Source: Duncaniella muris
Lineage (GTDB): Bacteria; Bacteroidota; Bacteroidia; Bacteroidales; Muribaculaceae
NCBI RefSeq assembly: GCF_003024805.1
Contig: NZ_PUEC01000002.1
Coordinates: 62,001-126,000, forward strand
Length of the DNA stretch: 64,000 nt
Direction of reading: 5' to 3'
Shown: positions 7,517 to 16,680 of the stretch, one piece after another
Layout of the letters: every line of letters begins with the position of its first letter
Position numbering within the stretch: position 1 is the stretch's first letter
Notes under the pieces: generated by a model
Database searches by the model: none
Told to the model about the DNA's origin: nothing
What the model saw: the letters and a program-made list of their open reading frames with translations, nothing else
Translations under genes and position numbers: made by a program

Positions 7517-7556
7517 GGGTGTGCCGGAGCTACCACACTAATGCTCCGGCACACCC
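7517..7556 (-). terminator. Strong hairpin terminator after the LruC-domain gene
   Basis: A 14-bp perfect stem (7517-7530 with 7543-7556; arms begin GGGTGTGCCGGAGC) with a 12-nt loop, about 45 bp past the stop codon at 7601. A short TTT follows on the minus strand. It insulates the LruC gene from the GNAT operon. Confidence 0.7.
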
Positions 7557-7600
7557 TGCGACAGAGACTCTCTGTCTGTGTGCATTCAATAATTTGTTGC

Positions 7601-9823
7601 TCAGTCGATACGTGTATAGATGTTTCCGGGATAAGGCTTGTTGTCAACCCAGTCATAATTCTCTATATTGCCGATCCACTTTATGAAGTCCGGATAAGCG
7701 TCGAGAATTCCGCAGCGTTCCACCGGCCAGCTCCATTCAGTGGGGAGCAGGAGTATCTGCGGGGCTTTGAGGTGTTCGCCGTTTATTCCGTCCTGGATCT
7801 TTTTGATCCATTCGCCTCTGATTTCCTCGCCGTTCATCCAGGTAGTGCTGACGGTGAAGTCGGTTTCGTATCTTTCTGACAGCAGCCAGTCATCATCTAC
7901 CTCGAATTCCAATGATCTGACTTTCGAGTGGTCTATGTCAGGAGTGCCGTTGCCCACGCCGGCAGGAATGCCGCCCGGACAGCCCAACAGCGAATGGATC
8001 TCGCCGAGCACATGATCCTGAAAATAAACGTAGCTGTTGAGTTGACCTCCGCATGCCACAGGAGTGATTCTTACCTTGTTCCTGCCGCCTTCAGTGGCTT
8101 TTGGCACGAAAGCTACTTTCAGCACTACGTCATTGAAGTCATAGTCATCGAAACTTCCGAGGTCCTCGCAGGCTATGATCCATTCCTTCGAGTCGGGACG
8201 GGGCAGATCGTCAGGAGTGATGTCTGTTTCAGGGGGCCATGTGTTGTGGACGCGGAACATGAAGTCGTTAAGGTCGCAGTCAAGGCCTCCGTCCTCAAAC
8301 CCCACATAATTCTCACCGTTGAAGCTGAACTTTGCTGATGTCGGAAACCAGTCAGACGATTTTTTGATCTCGTCGGAGACCTGACCTGAACCTGAATAGG
8401 TCGTCGACGGGCGGTGGATGGCCTGAGAGAGTATGGCGTCGCTCAGATAGAATTTCTCGGAGCGGCCGCTTGAGCCATAGATGAAACCGATTCTTGTTCC
8501 GGCCGGAAAGTCGTAGGTCGCTTCGCCGTTGCCGTCTTTACCGAAGTAGACCAGCTTCATGCTGACGGAGCGGATCTTGCATCCGCGAAGCTTTTTGCCT
8601 TCATTGTATGTGGTGCGGCAGGCGTTCCAGTCCATTTTCTCCCAGGTTTCGTTCAGAGTGTGGTTTGGGGAGTCATCCTCAGGGTCTGTGTAGTACACCG
8701 AACTGTGATGTTCCCAGTTTTTGCAGAGTCTCATCTCCATCAGCGAGTTGTCACCCTGAAGTCGGTTGCCGGCATTGCCTTCATAGTCAAGCACTATGAA
8801 TTTGGGCACACGATTGTAGAAGCCCCAGGGATCGGTGCGGATGGTTTTCGCGTCTTCCTCATCGTAATAGTAATAGCCCCAGTAGGCGTTTTCGGTGAGC
8901 GCGCGCCACATCAGGTCGAATACCACCGGACCGTCTTCTTTCACTGTCAGTTCCACGTCAGGGTCAAGAGTCTTCAATTCATGATAATATTTCTGCAGGT
9001 TTGAGATCTCGTTTCCGTGGTCGGAATATTCTGCGAAGAGTCCGGGTTTCACTTCTCCGTCAGGGGTGGTGTACTGGTGTATGATCGGTTTTATGTCGTC
9101 GATGCTGAATTCCGGGCAGCGCTGTGAATAGTCGAAGTTCTCCAGACGATACAGATTGGGCACATTCTCTTTCTGCTTGTTTGACAGAATGTATTCCTGG
9201 CTGAGTTTCCGGGCTATCTCGTCGTCTCCTTTCTCCAGAGCGTCCCAGCTCAAGCGATAGTTGTCAGGGTTCTCGCTGAGGAATCCGGTGAGAAATTCCA
9301 GGCACTTGTCATTTATTCTGTCAACCTCAAGCTCAACGGCTTTTTTGGTGACCGGGCAGTTGCCTGAGCGTGAACTGCGGCTGTCGGTGATGCTGACAGC
9401 CCCTTTGCTGACAGGCATGAATCCGGAAAGTTCCACCTGGCCGTCGCGGTTTTCCACACGCACATACACATGATTGCTGCGTATGTCCGCGTCAAAACAT
9501 GCGGTTCCGCGGCCGGAGGCCACTTCGACTGCGGCAAGCATCTGGCAGCCGGGGGTATTAGGCGAATCGGTATAGATACGGGCTATTCCGTCGGTCTTCG
9601 ATCTGAGATTTACTGTAGCTTTTATGGGCTTGGCCATGCTCCAGGACCGTTCCAGATCGGGAACTCCGAACTGGCGGATGAATCCTCTGAGATAAAGTTC
9701 TTCCTGTGGAATCTCAGGAGCAGTGTCGGCACACGAGCCGAATGCTAATGCACTGAGTGCCAGCAACGCGGAGTACCCTATGCGGGCAATCCCTGTTGTG
9801 GGAGGTAGTTTATTCATATTCAA
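7601..9823 (-). CDS. LruC domain-containing lipoprotein
   Basis: 740 aa. The signal peptide ends in a lipobox (LAFGSC, Cys about residue 31), so the protein is probably anchored in the outer membrane. The C-terminal half holds two calcium-binding-like acidic motifs: GGLDCDLNDFMFRV near residue 518 (DUF4114 type) and FDDYDFNDVVLKV near residue 560, the hallmark of the LruC/DUF4842 domain. LruC proteins are widespread in Bacteroidetes; their function is poorly known, with surface adhesion or envelope roles proposed. The gene stands alone with its own strong terminator. The middle region (about 150-480) has no motif I can name. Confidence 0.75.
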   Translation of the reverse strand: MNMNKLPPTTGIARIGYSALLALSALAFGSCADTAPEIPQEELYLRGFIRQFGVPDLERSWSMAKPIKATVNLRSKTDGIARIYTDSPNTPGCQMLAAVEVASGRGTACFDADIRSNHVYVRVENRDGQVELSGFMPVSKGAVSITDSRSSRSGNCPVTKKAVELEVDRINDKCLEFLTGFLSENPDNYRLSWDALEKGDDEIARKLSQEYILSNKQKENVPNLYRLENFDYSQRCPEFSIDDIKPIIHQYTTPDGEVKPGLFAEYSDHGNEISNLQKYYHELKTLDPDVELTVKEDGPVVFDLMWRALTENAYWGYYYYDEEDAKTIRTDPWGFYNRVPKFIVLDYEGNAGNRLQGDNSLMEMRLCKNWEHHSSVYYTDPEDDSPNHTLNETWEKMDWNACRTTYNEGKKLRGCKIRSVSMKLVYFGKDGNGEATYDFPAGTRIGFIYGSSGRSEKFYLSDAILSQAIHRPSTTYSGSGQVSDEIKKSSDWFPTSAKFSFNGENYVGFEDGGLDCDLNDFMFRVHNTWPPETDITPDDLPRPDSKEWIIACEDLGSFDDYDFNDVVLKVAFVPKATEGGRNKVRITPVACGGQLNSYVYFQDHVLGEIHSLLGCPGGIPAGVGNGTPDIDHSKVRSLEFEVDDDWLLSERYETDFTVSTTWMNGEEIRGEWIKKIQDGINGEHLKAPQILLLPTEWSWPVERCGILDAYPDFIKWIGNIENYDWVDNKPYPGNIYTRID

Positions 9824-10010
9824 GGTGTTATGATGTGTTTTTCCAACGCAATTGAAACTGTTTGATTGGAAATAAATTAGTTATAGAGAAGATGCATGTG
9901 TTGGTATTCACCCGTAAAATTAGGCACTTTAAATCAATCAACGTGAAAAAATGTAGAAAAATTGCCTTATTGTTAACATTTATTAGTATCGCGGGCTTTT
10001 CAGCGGTTTT

Positions 10011-10034
10011 CGGATGGGGCTGCGGATGGGGCTG
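10011..10034. repeat. Perfect 12-bp tandem duplication
   Basis: CGGATGGGGCTG occurs twice head to tail in the divergent region between the LruC gene and the polyprenyl synthase gene. The rest of this 284-bp gap is AT-rich with no gene I can support. Confidence 0.6.
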
Positions 10035-10089
10035 TCGGGATTTATTTCATTAATTTTTTCAAACGTGAATGGTTTACAGAAGAATTTTG

Positions 10090-10097
10090 TAAATTTG
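10090..10097 (+). promoter_or_regulatory. -7 box of the polyprenyl synthase gene
   Basis: TAAATTTG lies only 10 bp upstream of the ATG at 10108. A start 5-8 bp after this box would leave almost no leader, so the mRNA may be nearly leaderless. No good TTG is seen at the -33 distance. Confidence 0.45.
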
Positions 10098-10107
10098 CAA
10101 CTCGAAT

Positions 10108-11082
10108 ATGACCGCATTTGCCGACATACGCCAATCACTTCAGCCGGAACTTACCCGTCTCGACGAGCTGATCAGCAGCTCGCTTGATTCATCGAACACT
10201 CTGATGAATCAAGTGATAGGCACCTATCTACGCCATAAAGGCAAGCAGCTGCGCCCTATGCTGGTCATGCTGACCGCGCGCCTCTTCGGCGGGGTCAACG
10301 AGAATGTGCTGACCGCAGCAGCCTCGGTAGAGATTCTCCACAACGCCTCGCTCATTCATGACGATGTGGTCGACGATTCAAGCCAGCGCCACGGCCAGGA
10401 GACCATCAACGCCATGTGGGACAATCATGTGGCAGTCCTTGTCGGCGACTTTTTCGTGTCAAACGCCCTGCGTCTGGCAGCCCGCACGGCCGATCTGCGC
10501 GTAATCAACACCATTGCCGACCTCGGAAAGCTCCTCTCGCTCGGCGAGATGGACCAGATTTACAATGCCCGCTACCACGAACTCAACGAAGAGGCCTATT
10601 TCAAGGTGATCTCCCACAAAACAGCCTCGCTCTTCGTGTCATGCGTGGCTATGGGTGGCTATTGCACCGGAGCCGACGACGAATCTATCGAAGCCATGCG
10701 GCGTTTCGCCGAGCTCTTCGGCCTCTGTTTCCAGATCAAGGACGATATTTTTGACTATTTCGACTCCAAGGCCATCGGGAAACCTACCGGCAACGACCTG
10801 CGCGAGGGCAAAGTAACCCTCCCGCTGCTCCATGCGCTCAACTCCACCACAGGCCCGGAGAGCGAGGCCATGAAAGCCCTGCTCCGCTCCGGCGAACCTC
10901 TGAGCGAGGAAGAGATTGACTGTCTTATAGCCTTTGCCCGCGCAAACGGCGGCATTGAGTATGCCTACGCCACCATGCAGCGTCTTCGTGAGGAAGCCGC
11001 CGCCATCCTCCGGCGCTTCGACTCCCCCGTCACCGCCCATTTCCTCTCTCTCTTTGACTTCATCATCTCCCGCGAAGTCTGA
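10108..11082 (+). CDS. Polyprenyl (long-chain prenyl) diphosphate synthase
   Basis: 324 aa trans-prenyltransferase. The two aspartate-rich motifs are present: LIHDDVVDD near residues 86-94 and IKDDIFDYF near 210-218, with GKQLRPML near 50 for IPP binding. The family condenses isopentenyl diphosphate onto an allylic primer; residues upstream of the first motif (SVEILHNASL) are small or medium, compatible with a long (C35-C45) product such as the menaquinone side chain. The bacterium would use it for menaquinone in its anaerobic electron transport chain. Chain length is inferred. It is convergent with manA. Confidence 0.9.
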   Translation: MTAFADIRQSLQPELTRLDELISSSLDSSNTLMNQVIGTYLRHKGKQLRPMLVMLTARLFGGVNENVLTAAASVEILHNASLIHDDVVDDSSQRHGQETINAMWDNHVAVLVGDFFVSNALRLAARTADLRVINTIADLGKLLSLGEMDQIYNARYHELNEEAYFKVISHKTASLFVSCVAMGGYCTGADDESIEAMRRFAELFGLCFQIKDDIFDYFDSKAIGKPTGNDLREGKVTLPLLHALNSTTGPESEAMKALLRSGEPLSEEEIDCLIAFARANGGIEYAYATMQRLREEAAAILRRFDSPVTAHFLSLFDFIISREV

Positions 11083-11162
11083 TCTTCCCCCCCACTTGGT
11101 TACAATTCTCTGCCTGACGGACATCCGCCGGGCCGTCTTCGCATGGCCATGTGCACATAATC

Positions 11163-11205
11163 GCCCCCGGCATCTGCAGCGCATTGCGCGCGGGTGCCAG
11201 GGGGC
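11163..11205. terminator. Possible bidirectional hairpin between convergent genes
   Basis: GCCCCCGGCA (11163-11172) pairs with TGCCAGGGGGC (11195-11205) with one bulged A. It lies midway between the ends of the polyprenyl synthase gene and manA. No strong T run follows on either strand, so termination is only suggested by position. Confidence 0.35.
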
Positions 11206-11252
11206 AAAGATATTTATTTGAATGTAATGTCTGTCAGGATATTGATTTACGC

Positions 11253-12221
11253 TTACGCCTGCACCGATAGAATCTCGCATTTGCCTGACACCGCAAGGTC
11301 ACGGAGCACGGCAGGGCAGAGCCACGTCTCGCCGCGGACAACCTTCTGCGACCCGCGCACACCTGCGCCGTCGGTCCATGAGACCACCGTCTCGCCCTCA
11401 AGGCAGATGATGATGGTAAACGACTCGCGGTCACGCGGAATCGCCACCTCGCCGCTGCCGTCAACTGCAAATTTGCGGGTCACGAAATGGCTGCAATCGG
11501 CAAGCACCGACCCTTCGGGGTGTGACTTATAGTCAGTATACACCGTATAGTCTATGGCATCGCGCGCCTGGGCCGTGTGGAGCTCGCGGGGATTGCCGTC
11601 CTTGTCGCGGCGGTCATAGTCATAGATGCGATAGGTTATATCGCTCGTCTCCTGGATCTCTGCAAGCAGATTGCCCGCACCGATGGCATGGATGCGCCCG
11701 GCAGGGAGAAAGAACGTATCGCCGGGAGCCGAATCATAGGCATCGATCACCTCCATGACGGTATTGTCGGCCACACGGCGCTCATAGTCATCGGGAGTGA
11801 TGCTCTCTTTCAGACCCACATAGATCTTGGCCTCCGGCTCGGTGTCGATGATGTGCCACATCTCGGTCTTTCCGGGGCAATTGTGGCGTCGGGCCGCCAG
11901 CTCATCGTCAGGGTGCACCTGCACCGAGAGATCGGCCTTGGCGTCGATAAACTTTATAAGCAGAGGAAAAGCGGTTCCGAAGCGGCTGTAGATATCGGCA
12001 CCGGTCAGCTCCTCTCTGTAGGTCTCGATCAGCTGTGTCAGAGACTGTCCGGCCAGAGGTCCGCGGTCAACCACGGAGATATGGCCAGGCACGGCTGACA
12101 GTTCCCAGCTTTCGCCTATGGCAGTCTGGTCAGTCGTAATGCCCTTATAAGGTGCGATGCGCTCTCCACCCCAGATGACAGACTTGAGGTAGGGCGCGAA
12201 ATGGATAGGTTTGTTCAGCAT
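11253..12221 (-). CDS. manA: Mannose-6-phosphate isomerase, class I
   Basis: 322 aa from the ATG at 12219-12221; a TTG three codons upstream is in frame but less likely. Zinc-ligand motifs of the cupin-fold enzyme are QVHPDDELA (residues about 98-106), the Glu in KTEMWHIID, and the His in PAGRIHAIG; the following EIQETSDITYRIYDYDR is also diagnostic. The enzyme interconverts mannose-6-phosphate and fructose-6-phosphate, feeding GDP-mannose and GDP-fucose for capsule and glycoprotein synthesis. It follows the unknown 174-residue gene on the same strand after a 91-bp gap that contains an alternating GT/GC stretch. Confidence 0.93.
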   Translation of the reverse strand: MLNKPIHFAPYLKSVIWGGERIAPYKGITTDQTAIGESWELSAVPGHISVVDRGPLAGQSLTQLIETYREELTGADIYSRFGTAFPLLIKFIDAKADLSVQVHPDDELAARRHNCPGKTEMWHIIDTEPEAKIYVGLKESITPDDYERRVADNTVMEVIDAYDSAPGDTFFLPAGRIHAIGAGNLLAEIQETSDITYRIYDYDRRDKDGNPRELHTAQARDAIDYTVYTDYKSHPEGSVLADCSHFVTRKFAVDGSGEVAIPRDRESFTIIICLEGETVVSWTDGAGVRGSQKVVRGETWLCPAVLRDLAVSGKCEILSVQA

Positions 12222-12312
12222 TATTGACAATTATTGAAACGTTTGATAATGATCTGAATATGTATGCGTGTGCGCCTGTGTGCGCGTGTGTGAGCCTGAC
12301 AGCCCGGAAGGC

Positions 12313-12837
12313 TCAGAGCACTCTGAGAGCCTCAAGCTGTTCGAGCACATCGAGGCGCGAAAGCGTGCGGCGCGAGAGCAGCTCGGCGGCAAAATCGTGG
12401 GCTATGGACTGCACGCCTCTGTGGGAGAACACCTTTGTCAGATAAGACATGTTCTTCTCGAAAAGACGGTCTATCTCATCGTCTTCAAGCGAACAGGCAT
12501 CACGTCCCTCCTCCACCGCGATGCTGTGGAGGCGTTCGCGCAGAGCCGCCGGAAGAGCCTGGCGGGCAGAGACAAGGTGGCGGCAGAGAAGATTCGACAT
12601 CAGCATGCCTATGCCGAGATTATAGTTTTTAAGCATCTGGTTCCAGGCTGTCTTCGCCGAGACTCCGGGATTGCCGGCGAAATAGAAGTCGGGCGACATG
12701 ACCACCATGTCGTTCGGATCGCCGTCGATGTTTATAGAGGCGAGCATATCCTCGCCGTCGAAAATCAGCAGTCCGATGGCCATTCCGGTCGCACCGTAAC
12801 TGCGGTCTGTGTCATCTTTATATTTCAAAGTTTCCAT
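12313..12837 (-). CDS. Conserved protein of unknown function
   Basis: 174 aa, not recognised. The N-terminal third resembles a beta-rich domain (ATGMAIGLLIFDGEDMLASIN) and the rest is helical and leucine-rich, with a charged C-terminus. No signal peptide, membrane segment or catalytic motif is visible, so it is probably a cytoplasmic structural or adaptor protein. Coding character is supported by GC-rich wobble positions and its fit between porZ and manA on the same strand (62 bp after porZ, 91 bp before manA). Confidence 0.6.
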   Translation of the reverse strand: METLKYKDDTDRSYGATGMAIGLLIFDGEDMLASINIDGDPNDMVVMSPDFYFAGNPGVSAKTAWNQMLKNYNLGIGMLMSNLLCRHLVSARQALPAALRERLHSIAVEEGRDACSLEDDEIDRLFEKNMSYLTKVFSHRGVQSIAHDFAAELLSRRTLSRLDVLEQLEALRVL

Positions 12838-12899
12838 ATCAAGAAAACGTCCGTTATAATCTACATGTTCGGTTGAGAAGGTGTTTCATGACAAGCCCT

Positions 12900-15392
12900 C
12901 TAATTGACTACGAGTATTTTTGTCACCACATCGCCCTCTGAGCTGACATCGTCACCGCTTGAGGCGAGCACATAGTAGACACCGCTCTTCACTCTCGATC
13001 CGTTGAGCGAGCAGCCGTCCCAGATGGCCTGTCCGCCCTGGGAGCGTGTCTGGTAGACAAGGTGCATCCCCGCATCCATGATCTTGACAAGCGAATTCTC
13101 CATCAGGCCCTTTATGGTGATCCAGCCCGAATAGCCCGGCTCCACAGGGTTGGGGTAGGCATAGACATCGGAATAGTCCGGACGCGCAGGGCTGGTTGAG
13201 GAGGCATACTCATAGAGTCCATGAAGAGTGGCTATGAAGACCGAATTGCTGTTGGGGTCCACATAGATGTCCGTGATGGTGTTGGTGCTGAGCGGAGAGT
13301 TCGATGTGTTGAAGTTGGCTATCACTTCATCGCCGTTCTCGCTGACGAGATAGACCCCCGAATCCATAGTTCCCACCCACTTGCGGTTGGCGGCGTCGAC
13401 CGCAATGCAGTTGATGTCCTCGGTCTCCAGCAGATAGTCGGCAAGATTAGTGCCGTCATTGCGGGGCACCTTCAGGCGATTGATGGTGAAGTCCGGCGAA
13501 AAGACACTCAGCGGATTGGTGATCTCATAGATGCCTGAAGTGGTACCGCACCAGATGCGGCCGCGCTTGTCTTCAGTCAGACATCTCGGATAGTTGGTCA
13601 CAAACTGTTTGCCGTCCTGATCGATCAGAGAAGAGAACGTGACATGGCGGTCGTCAGACGGATCGGTCACTGTGCCTCCGTGGTGGAGGGCCGCGAAACC
13701 TCCCTGATAGTGCGAGGCGATCAGGAAGATCATGGGCGAATGGCGGCAGAGCAGCAGGTCTACGTCGCGGTTGCTGATGTAGTTGCCTATGTCGAGAGTC
13801 AGCCAGTCGTCTTTGGTGATGGAGCGCAGATCTTTTGTGCGGCGTTTTTCGGCCGGAAGCACAGCGATCGGCGATTCGTTCGCATTGTTGGTAAAGACAC
13901 CTATTATCAGATTGCCGTCAGGGTCAAAACAGGCGTCATTGGTTCGCCAGGCCCAGTTCGCGGACTTGTAGATGCTACTGTTTTCGTCAAACTTGCCTAT
14001 CTCCTGCCCGTCCTTGACCACGAAAAGGCCGTCGAGACCCGATCCGATGTAGCGGATTGTCGGGTCATCCGGGTCCTCTATCACAAAGGCCGGCGCGAAA
14101 ATGTTGTCGTAGCCGTAGCGCTGGGCCGAAGTCGCTCCGGGTGAGTTTCTTATGGTCATCTTGCCGGTGACCGCCACATCCTCGACCTTGCCGCCGCTGA
14201 TGAAATTGCCGGTAAACCGCGTATTCATGAAATCGCCTTTGCCTATAGGCTTCACCTGACTGATTCCAAGGTTGGAGATATAGAATCCGCGTCCGTCCGA
14301 TGAAGGAAAGAAGCAGGAAATATCAGAAAAAGTAGTCACTCCCGACGGACGGAACCGGTCACGCAACACCGTCACACCCCCGTCAGCGTCAAGCCGGTAG
14401 TTGCCCAGACCTTTCATTCCGGCCACCCATACCGACGACATTCCTGAAGTCGTGGCTATCAGATCGTCCTTCATGATCTCCGGAATCCTCACCACCTCTT
14501 TCACCGGCACCGGGAGATTGGTTTCCTGAGGCAGTCCCACTTCATAAAGCCGGCCCTCCGACACATAATAGACCACTCCCTCGTCGCTTTTGAAGCACTG
14601 CGGCGTCTGTCCGGCCACCCAGCAGATGTGCGACTCCGGAACCGGGTCGAACCTCACGCCTACGTGGGCCAGATATGGCGTGTTGTCACGCAGAATGAAG
14701 TGGGTCATCCCGTCGGCGGCATAGCCGTCGGAAAGGGGGATGATCTCGACATAGTTGTCAGGGAGCACCCCGACAGAGATGTAGTTGCCGAGTGAATTCA
14801 TGCGGGCTGTCTTCTCGATGGCCAGCAGGTGGCGGGCCTTGTCGCCGTCATGGGGATAGATGAGCAGGTGGTCAGGCGTAAGGGCTATCGCCGCGACATT
14901 GACATTATAGACCCCTGACTCCTTGACATCGGCGGTGCTCTCTCTGAACACCACCAGGCCGAACGATGTGGCCACATAGATCAGATCGCCGTCAAACTTC
15001 ACATCGTTGATCACCTTCGAGACCGTAAGGTTTGCATCGCGTATGTCAGGCAGGCTCACCAGGCGTCCGTCGTCATAGAGCAGATCAATGGCCGCATCCA
15101 TGTAGCAGATGGTCAGATAGCGTCTGTCGGTGTTGTAGAAGATATTCTTGATCTGGTGTCCGTTTATATCGTCGCCGGGCAGATAGGAGCGGCTTTCGTC
15201 ATTGGCCTTGTCATAGGAATGGAGCGAGCCCTGGGTCAGAAGATAGACAAACTGAGGGGTTTCCAGTAGTTTGTCAGGCAGACCGAAAGCACCGTAGACC
15301 TTCCAGCTGCCGGTGGCGAGCTGTGCGGAAAGCCCGGACGGGAGCAGACACAGTAGGAGGATTACGAAGAGTTTTCTTATCATTTGCGTCAT
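12900..15392 (-). CDS. PorZ-like type IX secretion protein (beta-propeller with C-terminal sorting domain)
   Basis: 830 aa from the ATG at 15390-15392; an ATG three codons later is also possible, and upstream in-frame codons run into the repeat element. A signal peptide ends in LPSGLSAQ. The body shows repeated propeller-like strands (about 30-740), including the N-terminal SWKVYGAFGLP region seen in PorZ. The last 85 residues form a T9SS-type sorting domain: YPNPVEPGYSGWITIKG, then VYQTRSQGGQAIWDG, KSGVYYVLASS and the terminal KILVV. PorZ is part of the surface attachment complex that delivers anionic LPS to T9SS cargo. No other T9SS gene lies in the window, so this could also be a relative used elsewhere. 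Confidence 0.75.
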   Translation of the reverse strand: MTQMIRKLFVILLLCLLPSGLSAQLATGSWKVYGAFGLPDKLLETPQFVYLLTQGSLHSYDKANDESRSYLPGDDINGHQIKNIFYNTDRRYLTICYMDAAIDLLYDDGRLVSLPDIRDANLTVSKVINDVKFDGDLIYVATSFGLVVFRESTADVKESGVYNVNVAAIALTPDHLLIYPHDGDKARHLLAIEKTARMNSLGNYISVGVLPDNYVEIIPLSDGYAADGMTHFILRDNTPYLAHVGVRFDPVPESHICWVAGQTPQCFKSDEGVVYYVSEGRLYEVGLPQETNLPVPVKEVVRIPEIMKDDLIATTSGMSSVWVAGMKGLGNYRLDADGGVTVLRDRFRPSGVTTFSDISCFFPSSDGRGFYISNLGISQVKPIGKGDFMNTRFTGNFISGGKVEDVAVTGKMTIRNSPGATSAQRYGYDNIFAPAFVIEDPDDPTIRYIGSGLDGLFVVKDGQEIGKFDENSSIYKSANWAWRTNDACFDPDGNLIIGVFTNNANESPIAVLPAEKRRTKDLRSITKDDWLTLDIGNYISNRDVDLLLCRHSPMIFLIASHYQGGFAALHHGGTVTDPSDDRHVTFSSLIDQDGKQFVTNYPRCLTEDKRGRIWCGTTSGIYEITNPLSVFSPDFTINRLKVPRNDGTNLADYLLETEDINCIAVDAANRKWVGTMDSGVYLVSENGDEVIANFNTSNSPLSTNTITDIYVDPNSNSVFIATLHGLYEYASSTSPARPDYSDVYAYPNPVEPGYSGWITIKGLMENSLVKIMDAGMHLVYQTRSQGGQAIWDGCSLNGSRVKSGVYYVLASSGDDVSSEGDVVTKILVVN

Positions 15393-15416
15393 CGGGGATG
15401 TGTTGGGTGGTGTTAA

Positions 15417-15737
15417 GAGGTTGTTTAAAAACAATAGTTAAAATCTGAGCGAAAGTTTTGAGGTGGATATGGCTCTGAATCGAAGGAGCATAGCGAGCTA
15501 TGTGACTGAGATGAAGAGCCATAGGCGCCCAAAACTTTCGCAGGCGAGGGTATTGTCTTTTTTCCTTTCAGTAATTTCATGTTTGAGTATTTTTTTAGTT
15601 ACCTGAGCCTTGGTGTCTCTTTTGCTAAATTGTTGAAATTCGTCAGTCACATAGCTCGCTATGCTCCATCCTCATTTGCAACAATTTATCTAAAAGATAC
15701 ACCACTCAGATTTTAACTATTGTTTTTAAACAACCTC
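15417..15737. mobile_element. MITE-like non-coding element with 33-bp terminal inverted repeats
   Basis: The ends 15417-15449 and 15705-15737 are perfect 33-bp inverted repeats (outer sequence GAGGTTGTTTAAAAACAATA). They are flanked by a direct repeat TAA (15414-15416 and 15738-15740), which fits a 3-bp target duplication. Inside lie two secondary palindromes, and a 25-bp sequence (15485-15509) recurs inverted at 15643-15667, each copy in the loop of a hairpin (left hairpin 15449-15541, right hairpin about 15624-15690). There is no reading frame of note, so any movement would need a transposase in trans. It fills the gap between porZ and the rdgB gene. Confidence 0.7.
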
Positions 15738-15763
15738 TAAGAGAGGAGTGGGGGGTGTCCGGC

Positions 15764-16666
15764 TCAGAGCTTCGACAGGTAGTCGAGCAGCAGGGCCGTG
15801 GCGCGCCCGCGGTGGCTGATGGCATTCTTGTCATCGGCGCTCATGCAGGCAAAGCTCACCGGACTTTCGGCGGGCTTGAACACGGGGTCATAGCCGAACC
15901 CGGCGGTGCCCTGCGGCGCGGAAAGGATCTCGCCCTCCACCTTGCCTTCAAACAGATGCTCCTCGCCGTCAAGCAGCAGGGCTATGACGGTGACAAAGCG
16001 GGCCGACCGGTTCACGGCACCGTCCATGCGGCGCAGAAGCAGCTCCATGTTGGCCGCGCTGTCATGGGCCGGGCCGGCAAAGCGGGCCGAATAGACTCCG
16101 GGGGCGCCCCCAAGCGCATCGACCATCAGGCCGGTGTCATCGGCAAAACAGTCATAGCCGTAGTGCCGCTTCACGTAGCGGGCTTTCAGCAGCGCGTTGC
16201 CGCTGAGGGTAGAGGCTGTTTCGGGGATTTCCTCATGGCAGCCTATATCGCTGAGCGACAGGATTCTGAACTTGTCGCCGACAATGCGGCGGATCTCTTC
16301 GAGCTTATGTTGATTGTTGGTGGCGAATACTATTTCCTGCATATTATTATTTAACGGTGCGGGAGCCTCTTTATTGCCCTCGTCGGCGCTTTTCGGCTTC
16401 TTCCGTCGTCTGGCCCGCGCCGACCGCTCGGCGGCCCGCTCTATCTCCGGCTCCATCAGAGCCATTATCATCTTGAAATTCAGATCGTCAGGCGCCGGAT
16501 CAACAACCCCCACGGTCAGATAGCTGCTGAAAGCCTCCAGGCAGCGGTCAAGTTCGTCTCTCTCCACCTCTATGGCTATCAGAGTCCTGGCGATCAGCCC
16601 CATCAGTTCGTCATAATACTTGCCCGAAACAATTCGGCGACACTCTTTTTTAACTCTCTTCTTCAT
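15764..16666 (-). CDS. rdgB: RdgB-type non-canonical purine NTP pyrophosphatase with an unknown N-terminal extension
   Basis: The open frame is 300 aa. Residues 109-300 are a complete RdgB/HAM1 enzyme (start MQEIVFATNNQHKL, then FADDTGLMVDALGGAPGVYSA, and GFGYDPVF with SHRGRA near the end), which hydrolyses dITP, ITP and XTP to keep deaminated purines out of DNA. Residues 1-108 form a separate helical, charged domain (KKECRRIVSGKYYDELMGLI) unknown to me, ending in a basic stretch and an Ala/Pro linker. The internal ATG at 16340-16342 is preceded by an AT-rich island (TTAAATAATAAT) like a normal Bacteroidetes start, so either two products or a fused protein is possible. Confidence 0.85.
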   Translation of the reverse strand: MKKRVKKECRRIVSGKYYDELMGLIARTLIAIEVERDELDRCLEAFSSYLTVGVVDPAPDDLNFKMIMALMEPEIERAAERSARARRRKKPKSADEGNKEAPAPLNNNMQEIVFATNNQHKLEEIRRIVGDKFRILSLSDIGCHEEIPETASTLSGNALLKARYVKRHYGYDCFADDTGLMVDALGGAPGVYSARFAGPAHDSAANMELLLRRMDGAVNRSARFVTVIALLLDGEEHLFEGKVEGEILSAPQGTAGFGYDPVFKPAESPVSFACMSADDKNAISHRGRATALLLDYLSKL

Positions 16667-16680
16667 GGCTTTTTTTTCTG

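Noticed and set aside
9862-10053. 63-codon plus-strand frame with a hydrophobic stretch and GWGCGWGC
   Set aside because: Starts at TTG (or an internal ATG at 9892), lies over AT-rich spacer and a 12-bp tandem duplication that produces the GWGCGWGC pattern, and has no convincing start signal.
12262-12298. Alternating GT/GC stretch upstream of manA
   Set aside because: Imperfect and short; could be slippage-prone or Z-forming, but nothing in the sequence ties it to a function.
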